Position numbers and translations under genes: made by a program. Below, piece after piece: positions 7,469-16,240 of a DNA stretch of 38,078 nucleotides. Within the stretch, counting starts at the first letter, position 1; every line of letters begins with the position of its first letter. The DNA is taken from assembly GCA_937922795.1 (NCBI GenBank), contig CALAJK010000003.1, positions 1 through 38,078 on the forward strand, in the 5' to 3' direction. Source of the stretch: an uncultured Anaerolineae bacterium. GTDB taxonomy: Bacteria; Chloroflexota; Anaerolineae; Aggregatilineales; Phototrophicaceae. A model generated the notes under the pieces. That model searched no databases, was not told where the DNA came from, and worked only from the letters and a program-made list of their open reading frames with translations.

Positions 7469-8653
7469 TCACGGGACCAGCCGCAGCTCGCGCAGCCACA
7501 GCGCCAGCCGGTCGGCGGCGACCGCATGCCCGCGCGGGTTGAAGTGGCCGTCGCCAGCGTAGTACAAGCGCTCTCCACGATTGGCGGCGGCCTTCAGCGC
7601 CCAGGTCAGGTTGAGCGCCGGCACGCCGTTTTCGCCCAGGAAGCGCTCCAGCCGGGCGGCGGGAGCCAGCGGATCGGACGCCCGCAGGCCGGGCAGCCGG
7701 CCGCCGTACTGCGCCAGCGTCGCCGCCCAATCTTCCACGTGCACCGCCCGCCGGTCGGGGATGATGACCGCCGCCAGCCGGGTCCCCTGACTGTGAACGA
7801 GATCGCGGAACGTCAGCAGCAGCCGCTCGGTGAGCGCCCAGGCCGCCGCCCAGTGGGCGTCCGGCGGCAGATAGACGCCCAGCTCCACCGGATACTCGAT
7901 CTCATACGGCTCGGCCCGCGTCACCGCCGGCCGCAGGGGCGGGTTGGGCGGCGGCGGCGGCGCCTGCCGCGCCTGCATCCCGGTCAGCCAGCCAAAGGCC
8001 GGCGCGGAGTACAGCGCCGGGTCAAAGATCGGGCTGTTGTGCAGCGTCAGCCCGCCGCGCAGCGTGAAGAACGGCCGGTCGAGCCGGTAGCCGTAGCGCC
8101 GCTCTTCCAGATCGACCGCGTTGTCCAGCACGTCGTTGCCCGCGTACACTGACAGCAGCACCACGTCCGGCTGAAAGCGCCAGCCCAGCAGCGCGTACAG
8201 CAGCAGCTCGCGATCCGTGCCGTAGGCATCCACGCTCAGATTGATGACCTCGACCCGACGGCCGCTCGCCTGGCTGAGGCGCTCGCCCAGCCGGTACGGG
8301 AAGCCCTGCTCGATCTCAACCTGCAAGCCCTGGGGGAACGAGTCGCCCACCAGCAGCACGCGGAAGACGTCCGACGGCTTATCAAGAGTTAGAGGGGGGG
8401 CGTGCAGGCCGAAATTGTTCAGCCGCACCAGGATGTGATACTCGCCGCCGGGATCGGGCAGCCAGAAGAAGCTGGAGCACGGCGGACGGTAGTGGCGCAG
8501 CAGCCGCTGGACGAGCGTCAGCCATTCGCCGGGAGCGGGCGCGCAGCCGGAGTCCACGACCTGGCCGGCCAGCCGCAGGCCGATCAGCCCGGCGGCCACG
8601 GCCATCCCCGCCCCCAGCAGGGGCAGCAGCAGCGCCCACCAGCGCCGGCGCAT
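7469..8653 (-). CDS. Membrane-anchored SGNH/GDSL hydrolase
   Basis: The 394-residue protein starts with RRR and a single hydrophobic helix (residues 5-30), suggesting an N-terminal anchor or uncleaved signal with the domain outside the cell. SGNH blocks are visible: VGDS (residues 102-105) with the nucleophilic Ser, AGND supplying the oxyanion Gly-Asn, and DGHFNPRGH near residue 368 with the catalytic Asp/His. A Pro-rich insert (AP-rich run, then PPPPPNPP) interrupts the domain. Such enzymes are esterases, often O-acetyl esterases acting on polysaccharide or cell wall; the substrate is not evident. It starts 4 bp after the M28 peptidase stop and so lies in the same operon. Confidence 0.87.
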   Translation of the reverse strand: MRRRWWALLLPLLGAGMAVAAGLIGLRLAGQVVDSGCAPAPGEWLTLVQRLLRHYRPPCSSFFWLPDPGGEYHILVRLNNFGLHAPPLTLDKPSDVFRVLLVGDSFPQGLQVEIEQGFPYRLGERLSQASGRRVEVINLSVDAYGTDRELLLYALLGWRFQPDVVLLSVYAGNDVLDNAVDLEERRYGYRLDRPFFTLRGGLTLHNSPIFDPALYSAPAFGWLTGMQARQAPPPPPNPPLRPAVTRAEPYEIEYPVELGVYLPPDAHWAAAWALTERLLLTFRDLVHSQGTRLAAVIIPDRRAVHVEDWAATLAQYGGRLPGLRASDPLAPAARLERFLGENGVPALNLTWALKAAANRGERLYYAGDGHFNPRGHAVAADRLALWLRELRLVP

Positions 8654-8657
8654 ACGG

Positions 8658-10028
8658 CTACGGGATGGGATATTCCGCCGACGGCAGCCCCATCAGCCCG
8701 CTGCCGTCGACCGCCGCCACCGCTAGGCCGGCGAACTGCGAGGCGACGAAGCCGTCCCATTCCACCTGGTTGCCCGTCCACGGGAACTGCTGGTCGTAGA
8801 TCAGCGAATTGGGGCGGCGCAGGACGACCACGTAGCTGGCCGCCCCTGGGCTGGGCTCCCACACCAGCGCGCGCGTGCCGCGGCCGGTGTCGCGCAGGCT
8901 GATGTTGCGCGGGGGCGGCGGACCGTCGGCCAAGACCGCTGCCGCCGCCAGCGCCGTCTGGGTGGCGCGGGTCAGGTAGGTGGCCTGGATGGTGTCAATG
9001 GTGTCCTGCGGGGTGTGGTGCAGCGTCTTGTTCTCGTTCATCTCGATGATGCGAACCGCCGGAAAGCCGGCTTCGCTGAACGACAAATGGTCGCCGTAGC
9101 GCCCCTGCCGGTCGGGCAAATCCTGCACCACCACCTCCATGAACGGTAGGTACTGGAAGCTGACCAGGTTCAGCGCCCGCGCCAACTGGCGCGAAGGCGA
9201 TTCGTTCGGCCCCTGGGAGAAAGCGCGGATCTGACGGTCGTTCATCTCGCCGTTGGGCCCGAACTGGCTGCCGATGATGTCCAAATTGAGCATGGCGTTG
9301 ACCGGGATCTGGCGCTCCTGCAGGTATTTGACGAACTCGATGCTGCCGCGCCGCCCCACTTCTTCCGCCGCAAACGCCACCAGCATGATCGTCGCCCGGT
9401 GTGGACGCGCGCTGAGGATGCGCGCCAGCTCGATCAGCGCGGCCACGCCGGAGGCGTTGTCGTTGGCCCCCGGCGCGTAGTACTGGCCATCGTCCGGGTT
9501 CATCGAAATGCTGTCGTAGTGGGCTCCGATGACGATCACGCCGCCGCCCACCTCTTTGCCCTGGATGATGCCCACGATGTTGTACTGCGTCGTTTCCACG
9601 CCCGCCCAGTTGAGGCGAAATGGATGATCGAAAACGGTGAAGTTCCCGCCGGAATCCTTCTGGAAGCTCTCGAACTGGGAGCGAATGTAGCGGTAGGCCG
9701 CCATGATGCCCCGGTTGGGCGCGTCGCCGGAATTGACATGGCGGGTCTGAAAGCGCTGGAGCGTGTCCACATGCAGGAACAGGCGGTCCGATTCGACGCG
9801 GTTGAGCAGGTTGGACAGGTTGGCATCGGCGGGCGGGGCGGTGGCGGCCGGCTGCGGCAGCTCTTCCGGGCTGAGCGTGGCGTAGCCGATAGTCGGCAGG
9901 GGGGTGTCGGTCGCGCGCGGCACCAGGGTGGGCGGCGCCTCCGGGCTGCCCAGGTTGCAGGCCAGCGCGGCGGCGGCCAGCGACGCCAGCGCCAGGAACG
10001 AAAAAAGCCAATGACGTTTCATCACCAC
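8658..10028 (-). CDS. M28 family metallopeptidase, lipoprotein
   Basis: This is a secreted aminopeptidase-like enzyme of 456 residues. It has a lipoprotein signal with the lipobox Cys at residue 24 (AALAC), followed by a low-complexity linker rich in Pro, Thr and Ala. The two-zinc M28 ligands are in order: GAHYDS, GANDNASG, FAAEEVGRRGS, LDIIG and LHHTPQDTID. The last 80 residues resemble a small beta domain. Members release N-terminal residues from peptides at the cell surface. A methionine two residues later (10022) is an equally plausible start. A promoter is visible 60 bp upstream, and the SGNH hydrolase gene follows immediately. Confidence 0.92.
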   Translation of the reverse strand: MVMKRHWLFSFLALASLAAAALACNLGSPEAPPTLVPRATDTPLPTIGYATLSPEELPQPAATAPPADANLSNLLNRVESDRLFLHVDTLQRFQTRHVNSGDAPNRGIMAAYRYIRSQFESFQKDSGGNFTVFDHPFRLNWAGVETTQYNIVGIIQGKEVGGGVIVIGAHYDSISMNPDDGQYYAPGANDNASGVAALIELARILSARPHRATIMLVAFAAEEVGRRGSIEFVKYLQERQIPVNAMLNLDIIGSQFGPNGEMNDRQIRAFSQGPNESPSRQLARALNLVSFQYLPFMEVVVQDLPDRQGRYGDHLSFSEAGFPAVRIIEMNENKTLHHTPQDTIDTIQATYLTRATQTALAAAAVLADGPPPPRNISLRDTGRGTRALVWEPSPGAASYVVVLRRPNSLIYDQQFPWTGNQVEWDGFVASQFAGLAVAAVDGSGLMGLPSAEYPIP

Positions 10029-10088
10029 AATCTACACATGTCGAACCATGATCGTCCAGGGCGGCTGCCCACCGCCCGGCCTGCTGTT

Positions 10089-10117
10089 ATTCTACGCGGG
10101 TTAGCGCTGCACGTCAC
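10089..10117 (-). promoter_or_regulatory. Promoter of the M28 peptidase gene
   Basis: On the minus strand GTGACG (10112-10117) and TAGAAT (10089-10094) are separated by 17 bp. They match four and five of the six consensus bases. The rest of the 291-bp gap to the M23 gene shows only a doubtful 53-codon reading frame. Confidence 0.45.
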
Positions 10118-10319
10118 CTGCGATCTGAAGCCAGTCCGCCTCTGACTACGCTGCCTCATCAAATGGACATAAAACCTACAACCTGGGGAAGCTGATGTTT
10201 ACAAAGCGCCGCCGCAAAACATGGCCTCTGACGTCTGAGCCGGTGATTTTGAACCGGCGCGCTATCTTTGTGCGCTTTGAGACCGCCCCACGCCCACGAT
10301 CGCGGCAGCGGCTCAGGGT

Positions 10320-11882
10320 TCAGCCGCAGCCCTGGCCGAGCGCAGCCCAGTCATAGGCGGCGATCTGCGCGCCAACCATCAGCCGCAGGATGCCATCGCT
10401 GCCCACCTGGCTCCAAGCGGGTGTGCGCCCGTCCCCGTGCAAGCTGACCTGCCCGCACAGCGCCCCATCCGCCGCGCGGGCGGTCACCAGGTCGCCGCCG
10501 CCGCTGACCAGATACAGCAGCGCACCGTGTTGAAACAGCGCTGTCTGGCCGCGAATGAGCGGCGTCGGCGTCGTCCACAGGGGCGTCCCATCCGGGCGAT
10601 ACGCCCGCAGCGCCGGCACGTCGGTGACGCCGTACAGGATTAGATTGCCCTGCGCGTCTTGCAGCGCCGCTGCGCCCGCGCCGCCGGGGGGAGCCTGGTC
10701 AGCCAGCAGCGGCGTCCAGACGCCGGCGGCGTCAATGCGCCACAGGCCGGCGCGCGTATAGGCCAACAGCCCGCCGTCCGGCGCGGCGGCCAGCGCGGCC
10801 GGCTCGCGCAGTTGAGCGCGGTCGAGCAGCCGCCCGTCGGCGGAGAGGATGAGCAGCGCGCTGTCGGCCGTCAGCGCCCCGATCACGCCCGGCGCGGCGG
10901 CCACCCGCATGACCGGCGGCAGCCCCTCCAGCCGCCAGACGACGGCCTGCAGGTCGCCGCTCAAGCCGATGAGCGCGCCGGCGGCCGTCTGGGCCAGCCG
11001 CTGGCTCCCCGCTTCGAAGATCGCCCGCAGCGGCTCGTTGAGCGCCCAACGCTCCAGCGGCGCGCCATCCAGCCCCACCGCCTGCAAGCTGCCGTCGGCG
11101 TAGATGATGACCGGCTGGCCAGCGCGCGCCATCACGCCGATCGCCGGCCGGTCAAGGCTGAGCCGCCACAGCACCCGGCCGTCGGGCGTGACACGGCGGA
11201 CTCGGTCGCCATCCACCACAACCAGACTGCTGTCGTCTAGGACGGTGGGCGGAGGCGCGCCCGCCGCGCGCAGTTCCAGATGCCAGCGGTGCGCCGGGTG
11301 CAGCCATCCTCGCCAGTTGGCGAGCATCGCCGACGGCGGCCGCCAGCCGAGCGCCGTCGGGTCAGCCCAGGTATAGCCTGGACCCGGCACGTCCGGCTGG
11401 CTGACGCGCATCTCGAAGTGCAGGTGCGGCGCGGGGCGGACATCGCCTACCCCGCCAATGACATCACCCATGCGCACGCAGCTGTAGCGCGGCGGGAAAG
11501 GATAGCCGCTGACCTCCTGCATGTGGCCGTACTGGCTGTACATGACGCTGCCGTCGGGCAGCGTGTGCTCGATGATGACGACGCCGCCGTCGCGCCCCCA
11601 GCCGGTCGGCGCTGAGTAGGTCACCCGGCCGGCGGCGATCGCCCGCACCGGCTGGCCGTAGCTCGTCCCGCGCCCGCCGTACCAGTCTTCGCCGGTGTGA
11701 TAGCGCCCTTGATGGCGCGGGCTGGGGACGCCGAAGCGCTGAACCAAACGGAAAGCGGTGGTATCGACTGGGGGCTGCACCGCCGCGACTAGGCCGCAGT
11801 CGCCCTGCGCCCGCAGCGCTGGCTCCGCCAGGGACAGGCTGGCGATCAGCAGGCAGATGGCGAGACCTACGCGGGCGCGCAT
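10320..11882 (-). CDS. Secreted M23 peptidase with C-terminal beta-propeller
   Basis: A 26-residue signal peptide precedes an M23 (LytM-like) zinc peptidase domain with H62-x3-D66 (YHTGEDW) and the HLHFE motif around residue 145, the standard metal and catalytic residues. M23 enzymes cut peptidoglycan cross-links or act on other peptides outside the cell. The remaining 350 residues are repeated short beta strands of the form DG.VLWRL and ADGRLLDRA, which look like a PQQ-type propeller, possibly for substrate or wall binding. I prefer the ATG at 11882; an in-frame TTG at 11891 would overlap the upstream stop. The fusion of M23 with a propeller is less common than M23 alone. Confidence 0.88.
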   Translation of the reverse strand: MRARVGLAICLLIASLSLAEPALRAQGDCGLVAAVQPPVDTTAFRLVQRFGVPSPRHQGRYHTGEDWYGGRGTSYGQPVRAIAAGRVTYSAPTGWGRDGGVVIIEHTLPDGSVMYSQYGHMQEVSGYPFPPRYSCVRMGDVIGGVGDVRPAPHLHFEMRVSQPDVPGPGYTWADPTALGWRPPSAMLANWRGWLHPAHRWHLELRAAGAPPPTVLDDSSLVVVDGDRVRRVTPDGRVLWRLSLDRPAIGVMARAGQPVIIYADGSLQAVGLDGAPLERWALNEPLRAIFEAGSQRLAQTAAGALIGLSGDLQAVVWRLEGLPPVMRVAAAPGVIGALTADSALLILSADGRLLDRAQLREPAALAAAPDGGLLAYTRAGLWRIDAAGVWTPLLADQAPPGGAGAAALQDAQGNLILYGVTDVPALRAYRPDGTPLWTTPTPLIRGQTALFQHGALLYLVSGGGDLVTARAADGALCGQVSLHGDGRTPAWSQVGSDGILRLMVGAQIAAYDWAALGQGCG

Positions 11883-11887
11883 ACCGC

Positions 11888-12643
11888 TCAAGAATGCTTC
11901 TCGGCCAGCGCCCGCTGGGGGAATACAAACCGATCGAGCGAGCGCGTGCCGCGTTCCAGGGCGGCGCGGTTGGCGCGCTCAAAGTCGGCATGTAGATCGC
12001 GCACCAGGTTAGCTTGGGCGGCGGATGGCTCCAGCGAGTACATCCCCAGCGTGACGGCATGCTCGCCCATCGCCAGGATGAGCCAGCGGCCTGAGCCCAT
12101 GTTCTTGCGCGCCAGCCCCACCTTGGGGCGGTTGGGCATAGACCATAGCGTCTTCAGCACCTGGCTGATCTGGTTGATGTCCGGCTGCTGTTTGCCGCCC
12201 ATCATCAGCGGCACCGGGATGTTATGCTGATAAACTAGATAGTACAGCAGACGCGCTTCGAAGTGCTCGCGCAAAAATGAGGTATGGCCGGGGGCGGCGG
12301 CCTGCCTCCAGGCGGGATTGGACGGGTCGCGCTGGATGAGACGCTCGATGATGGCGCGCTGCTCGCTGTAGCGCCCGTAGATGGCGTTGAACTGGGCGCG
12401 GTTGATCTTGCCCTGATGAAACTCGTTGGCGACGGCTTCCATCTTACGGCGCAGCGCCTCCAGCGCCGCCTGCGGGTCCTGCGGCATAGGGCCGCCGCCC
12501 GACGCCGGCGCGCCGGCCGGCGACACGGGCGAGGCGATCGGCCGGGCGGCCTCTGGCGGCGCCTGCTGGGGGCGAACAGGCGAGCGCAGCGGTTGGGTTG
12601 TGTCCGGTTCGGGCGGGACCGGGGGGCGTTCCTGATCGTTCAC
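11888..12643 (-). CDS. Proline-rich protein of unknown function
   Basis: I do not recognise this 251-residue protein. Residues 1-55 are low-complexity and rich in Pro, Ala and Gln, probably disordered. Residues 60-105 form a charged amphipathic helix (ALEALRRKMEAVANEFHQG followed by INRAQFNAIYGRY) resembling short SHOCT-like or coiled-coil segments. The C-terminal half alternates predicted strands and helices (GRWLILAMGEHAVTLGMYSL), compatible with a small roadblock- or profilin-like fold, but this is only an impression. There is no signal peptide or membrane segment. The start is a GTG. It lies 5 bp upstream of the M23 gene, so the two are co-transcribed. Confidence 0.75.
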   Translation of the reverse strand: MNDQERPPVPPEPDTTQPLRSPVRPQQAPPEAARPIASPVSPAGAPASGGGPMPQDPQAALEALRRKMEAVANEFHQGKINRAQFNAIYGRYSEQRAIIERLIQRDPSNPAWRQAAAPGHTSFLREHFEARLLYYLVYQHNIPVPLMMGGKQQPDINQISQVLKTLWSMPNRPKVGLARKNMGSGRWLILAMGEHAVTLGMYSLEPSAAQANLVRDLHADFERANRAALERGTRSLDRFVFPQRALAEKHS

Positions 12644-12812
12644 GGTGTCTGCTCGCTCACATCGCTCGCCAATTCATCCCGTCTACACGGGTTGTCCCCG
12701 CCGCTTCACTCACCGCCCTGAGGCGCACACTGCCGGGATAAACGCCTCCGACAGCCGGTGAACGCAGCCTAGCAGTATCCTATCATATTCCCAATTCGTG
12801 CGAAAATCACGC

Positions 12813-12818
12813 TATACT
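12813..12818 (+). promoter_or_regulatory. Possible -10 box of the alginate-lyase-like gene
   Basis: TATACT lies 68 bp before the ATG at 12887, in the most A+T-rich part of the divergent gap 12,644-12,886. No convincing -35 hexamer accompanies it. Confidence 0.3.
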
Positions 12819-12886
12819 CAGCGCGATGTGCAGCCCAGGGCGCCGGCGCTGGCGACAGGCCGGCCCGTCAGGATCAGTGTAACGTC

Positions 12887-13807
12887 ATGTCTGCTTTCAC
12901 GCACTTTGGCCTGTTTTTCGGCCCGGAACACGTCCGCGCGGCGCGGCGCGACCACGACCGCAGCCCGCTGCGCGAGGCCTGGGCGCGGCTGCAGGAGCCA
13001 GCGCCGGCGGGGGCGCTGGCCGCCGCCCACTGGGACGGCCTGCGCTGGCGCTTCAGCGATGATCTGGACGCCGGCGAACGCGCCGTTCAGGCGCTGCAGC
13101 AGGGCGCGGGTTGGGAGGATGCGCCGGCTTCAAGCTTCGAGCAGTGCGGCCGGGCGCTGGCGTTGGCGCAGACCTTTGAGATGGTGCGCGACCATCCGGC
13201 GTTTCCGGCGTCCGCAAGCGCCGCCTGGCTGGAGCAGTTTGCCGACTACGTCGCCGCCCTCAGCGCGACGCCGCCCGCTTCGCTGGTCGAACAGATCGGG
13301 CTGGGGGCGGTCGCCGCCGCCGCCGGCGTCGTGCTGGAGCGGTCGGATCTGCTGGAGGCCGGGGCCGACATCTTCCGCCGGACGGTGCGCGATGAGGTAC
13401 GGCCTGAGGGCTACCTGCCCGCCCTGGTCGAAGCCGGCGACGGGCGCGGCATGGAACGGCAGTTGCAGGCGGTAGCGGCGCTGACGCTGACGGCTGAGGC
13501 GGCGGCCCAAGCTGGTCTCGACTTGTGGGGCTACAGCGCCCGCGGCGTGTCGCTCGTCACCGCCGGCGCCTACCTCATCTACTACTACTATTATCCCGAA
13601 GCCTGGCGCTGGGACGCCGGCCAGACGCCGGACGCGCCCGGCCTGTTCCGGCGCTGGGGCGGTTTCTTGGAGATGCTCAACCGCCGCGCCCGTCCGCGCG
13701 ATATCCGGCTGCTGCTGGACGAGCTGCGCCCCATCTACCAGCTCGACGGCGGCGGGCTGACCACGCTCACCCACGGCGTCAGCGCCCGGCGCGGCTGGTT
13801 CGGCTAG
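12887..13807 (+). CDS. Alginate-lyase-like alpha-toroid protein
   Basis: The 306-residue protein is nearly all helical and resembles the alginate-lyase superfamily (alpha/alpha toroid, PF05426-like). Repeated helices lead into AAAQAGLDLWGYSARGVSL, a hydrophobic helix and a run of five Tyr (LIYYYYYPEAW). It closes with LDGGGLTTLTHGVSA. Family enzymes cleave uronic-acid polysaccharides by beta-elimination, usually after secretion. No signal peptide is visible here, so it is either cytoplasmic or exported otherwise, and I cannot identify the catalytic Asn/His/Arg/Tyr set with confidence. It could be a non-catalytic relative. Its TAG stop shares the palindrome CTAG with the stop of the convergent histidine kinase. 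Confidence 0.62.
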   Translation: MSAFTHFGLFFGPEHVRAARRDHDRSPLREAWARLQEPAPAGALAAAHWDGLRWRFSDDLDAGERAVQALQQGAGWEDAPASSFEQCGRALALAQTFEMVRDHPAFPASASAAWLEQFADYVAALSATPPASLVEQIGLGAVAAAAGVVLERSDLLEAGADIFRRTVRDEVRPEGYLPALVEAGDGRGMERQLQAVAALTLTAEAAAQAGLDLWGYSARGVSLVTAGAYLIYYYYYPEAWRWDAGQTPDAPGLFRRWGGFLEMLNRRARPRDIRLLLDELRPIYQLDGGGLTTLTHGVSARRGWFG

Positions 13808-14952
13808 GTCGCTGGCAGTTCCAGCGGGTAGCGGGCGAAGAAAGTCGTCCCGTCTTCAGGCGTGCTGACGAAACTCACGCTGCCGGCCAGGTAGCGCTCG
13901 CTGAGCAGTTTCATGCTGTACGTGCCCAGGCCGCGGCCCGCGCCTTTGGTCGAGAACGAGCGTTGAAAGACCTGGAGCTGCACCGTGCGCGGCATGTAGG
14001 TCGGGTTGTGCACGCTGAATTCGACCGCCATCTCCACGAGAGCACAGCGCAGCGTCACAGTCTGCCCCGGTTTGCAAGCCTCCAGGGCGTTCTTGATCAT
14101 GTTGCCGATCACCCGGCGCAGCAGCGTCGGGTCGGTGTAGAGCTCGACCGGCTGGCTGTCGGGCGCGATCACCAGCCCGCGCTCGTGGGCGAGTTCGTGG
14201 GCGGCGTACTGGTCGCGGAGTTCGCGCAGCAGCGACCGGCTGTCCACCAGATCGGGACGGACGCGCAGCTCGTCATTCTCCGCCTCGGTCAGCTCGCGGT
14301 AAGCGTTGATCTCGTCAATCAACCGCAGCGACAGCGTGAACACCCGGCTGCGAACCAGCTCGATCTCGTCAGGAGAGGCGTCTTGCAGCACTTCTGCCAG
14401 CCCCATGACTACGCCGGCCGTGTTCAGGAGGTCGTGGAAGAACAGACGCTCCAGCACCCGCCGGCGCTTCTCGCTGCTGATGTCTTTGACGGCGAACAGC
14501 GTGAAGGCTTCGCCGTTGATCTCCAGCGGGGTAGCCGTCACCTGCAGATCAAGCGCCGAGCCGTCGCGGGTGCTGATGCGGCACTCTTTGGTCGCCCTAG
14601 TCCCATGCAGGCTGGTGATGACCGCCTGGTGCGCGCCGCAGATGCGGCAGAACTCGGTGGTGCCGCAGCCTCCGTCAGCTTCGGCGGCGTGCACACAGCC
14701 GAACAGCTCGCCCGGCCGCAGCCCTAGGCCGAATTCCTCCCGCCGGACGCGCATCTTCTCCAGCAGGACATCGTTGGTGTAGACCACCTGGCGGTGGGCG
14801 TTGAGGATGAGGAAGATGTCCGGCACGGCGTTGAGCAGCCGCCCCAACAGCGCATCATGGGCGAAGTAGGCGGCCTGTCGTTGTAGATCGGCTGGGGCAG
14901 CCCGGTCAGCGGGGGCAAAGGCGGCGGACGCAGCAGGAAACGCGATCTCCAT
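13804..14952 (-). CDS. Soluble PAS histidine kinase with Cys-rich PAS domain
   Basis: This is a 382-residue sensor kinase without membrane segments. A PAS domain (about 33-158) contains five cysteines, four spaced C86-x9-C96-x5-C102-x2-C105 plus C124, in ELFGCVHAAEADGGCGTTEF and the following CRICG; they suggest a redox-active or metal-binding pocket. The phosphoacceptor is probably H173 (LFFHDLLNTAG). The ATPase domain shows the N box NMIKNALEA and a G2 box GRGLGTYSMKLL, while a classical DxGxG box is not evident. No response regulator adjoins it, so it is an orphan kinase. Cytoplasmic redox or gas sensing is inference from the cysteines. Confidence 0.9.
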   Translation of the reverse strand: MEIAFPAASAAFAPADRAAPADLQRQAAYFAHDALLGRLLNAVPDIFLILNAHRQVVYTNDVLLEKMRVRREEFGLGLRPGELFGCVHAAEADGGCGTTEFCRICGAHQAVITSLHGTRATKECRISTRDGSALDLQVTATPLEINGEAFTLFAVKDISSEKRRRVLERLFFHDLLNTAGVVMGLAEVLQDASPDEIELVRSRVFTLSLRLIDEINAYRELTEAENDELRVRPDLVDSRSLLRELRDQYAAHELAHERGLVIAPDSQPVELYTDPTLLRRVIGNMIKNALEACKPGQTVTLRCALVEMAVEFSVHNPTYMPRTVQLQVFQRSFSTKGAGRGLGTYSMKLLSERYLAGSVSFVSTPEDGTTFFARYPLELPAT

Positions 14953-15015
14953 AGGCAGCTCGATTCCTCGATGAGCGGACGATGATCAACCATGACGACA
15001 GCGCTTTTCGACTTC

Positions 15016-15021
15016 ATTATG
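15016..15021 (-). promoter_or_regulatory. Possible -10 box of the Cys-rich kinase gene
   Basis: CATAAT on the minus strand lies 64 bp upstream of the kinase ATG. The surrounding 150 bp are unusually A+T-rich for this genome and must hold promoters for both divergent genes. Confidence 0.3.
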
Positions 15022-15196
15022 CACGGATTCAGGCACATAGAGTCTTAAGAATTTTTAGTCATCAAATAAACTCCAGCAAAATGCTACTGAAGCTGTTAAT
15101 AAACTGTTAGTTGCTAATCTTCAACCGCGGCGTTATGGTTGGAATGGGAGTCCCTCCCGCCATATCAAAAGAAGATTGTGTAGAGGGGAAAAGGTT

Positions 15197-15600
15197 ATGA
15201 AACGCAAGACGCTCATTCTCGTCCTGATGGTGGTGCTGGTGGCGCTGCTGTCGGTCTCGGTGACCAGCGCGCAGAATGCCCCGCGCCGCTACATCGTGAT
15301 CTCTCAGATCGAAGGCCAGGTCGGCAGCGCGGCGGCCATGCAGTCGCAGTTGGCGGGCGGGCGCGTCGTCCGCAACCTGCCGCAGATCGGCGCGGCTGTC
15401 GTCACCAGCGCCGATGCCAATACTGGGCAGCCGGCACGAGCATGGCCGCGCCGCATGTGGCCGGCATCGCCGCCCAGATTGTGGGCGCCAACGGCGGCAG
15501 CATGCATCCGGCGCAGGTGACGGCGCAGCTCCGCCACTACGCCGAGAAGCTCAGCCCGAAATCGTTCTACGGCAAAGGCTTCGCCCGCGCCAAACGGTGA
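15197..15600 (+). pseudogene. Collapsed S8 subtilase gene (internal deletion and frame change)
   Basis: An ATG at 15197 after a strong ribosome site (AGGGG, 15184-15188) opens a signal peptide and an I9-like propeptide (RRYIVISQIEGQVG through GAAVVTSADAN). At about 15420 the reading frame changes by two bases. From 15421 another frame encodes YWAAGTSMAAPHVAGIAAQI and on to a stop at 15600. GTSMAAPHVAG is the catalytic-Ser motif of subtilases. The Asp and His parts of the catalytic triad, normally some 200-300 residues, are absent. In the original frame translation continues out of register to a stop at 15520. The likeliest history is a deletion of the catalytic core; an assembly collapse is possible. 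A typical intact relative exceeds 380 residues. Confidence 0.82.
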
Positions 15601-15630
15601 TCGCAAGCCGGCATTGCGATGAGATGAAGT

Positions 15631-15660
15631 CCAGGAGCGGGGCGCGCGCCTCGCTCCTGG
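15631..15660. terminator. Strong hairpin between convergent genes
   Basis: A 13-bp stem (one G.T pair) closes on a 4-base loop, with outer arms CCAGGAGCG and CGCTCCTGG. It sits between the subtilase remnant and the convergent NTPase gene. No T-run follows on either strand, so it may act as a bidirectional terminator or mRNA-end stabiliser. Confidence 0.5.
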
Positions 15661-15712
15661 CGTTTGCGGGGGCGGCCACCCGATGCCGGCCGCGCCGATG
15701 GCAGGCGGGGCA

Positions 15713-16240
15713 TCAGACGGCTTGAAGGTCAATCACCTGCGCCAGAGGAAAAAGCTGCTGGAAGCGAGCCAGAAGTCCTGGGCGCACCACGACGCACGCC
15801 AGCATGTAGCAGCGCCGTTCGAGCAGGGGCAGCGCATAATGCCAGCCCTGACCGTGAAGCAGCTCCAGCGGGCCGAGTTCATCAATCACCAGCAGATCGC
15901 AGCTCGCGATCCGCTTCAGCACCGCCTCCCCCCATGCCAGCGTCTCAGCGTTGAACTGCCAGTTAGGCGTGGGCGAAGCCTCGTCCCGGATGAGCCGGCG
16001 CGTCGCCAACTGCCGGCGCTCGCCGGACGCGAGGTCTACCAAGCCGATGCCCGTCTTCTGCCCGTCCACAAATACCCCGGGCGATGACAAGCCGGCGACC
16101 TGCAAACCTAGACCGCGCACATAGGCCGCCAGCTCCGCGCACCAGGTCGTCTTGCCCGCGCCGCTGTCGCCGGTCACCACGATCTGGTTTCCCTGGGTTG
16201 GGCTGAACTTCGCCCAGACGGCTGCTGGAGATAGGCTCAT
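15713..16240 (-). CDS. THEP1-like P-loop nucleoside-triphosphatase
   Basis: The 175-residue protein has a Walker A motif with Lys30 (TGDSGAGKTT) and a Walker B-like LLVIDELGPLEL. These fit the NTPase_1/THEP1 family, in which the strand-Asp-Glu-Leu-Gly-Pro signature is typical. Between them lies an AGLSSPGVFVDGQKTGIGLV segment also characteristic of that family. Known members hydrolyse nucleoside triphosphates in vitro, with an unclear biological role. Its ATG overlaps the stop of the upstream ABC ATPase as ATGA, so it is the last gene of the uptake operon and may assist cofactor handling after import; that link is inference. Confidence 0.8.
   Translation of the reverse strand: MSLSPAAVWAKFSPTQGNQIVVTGDSGAGKTTWCAELAAYVRGLGLQVAGLSSPGVFVDGQKTGIGLVDLASGERRQLATRRLIRDEASPTPNWQFNAETLAWGEAVLKRIASCDLLVIDELGPLELLHGQGWHYALPLLERRCYMLACVVVRPGLLARFQQLFPLAQVIDLQAV

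Noticed and set aside
10195-10356. A possible 53-codon plus-strand gene (starting MFTKRRRK) in the gap upstream of the M28 gene, with GGGGAAG near its ATG
   Set aside because: The spacing to the ribosome-like site is too short, the product is an unremarkable Arg-rich peptide, and it runs into the antisense of the M23 gene. It would need expression or conservation evidence.
13801-13810. The two convergent stop codons sharing CTAG
   Set aside because: This is a neat economy of sequence, but expected occasionally between convergent genes in compact genomes.
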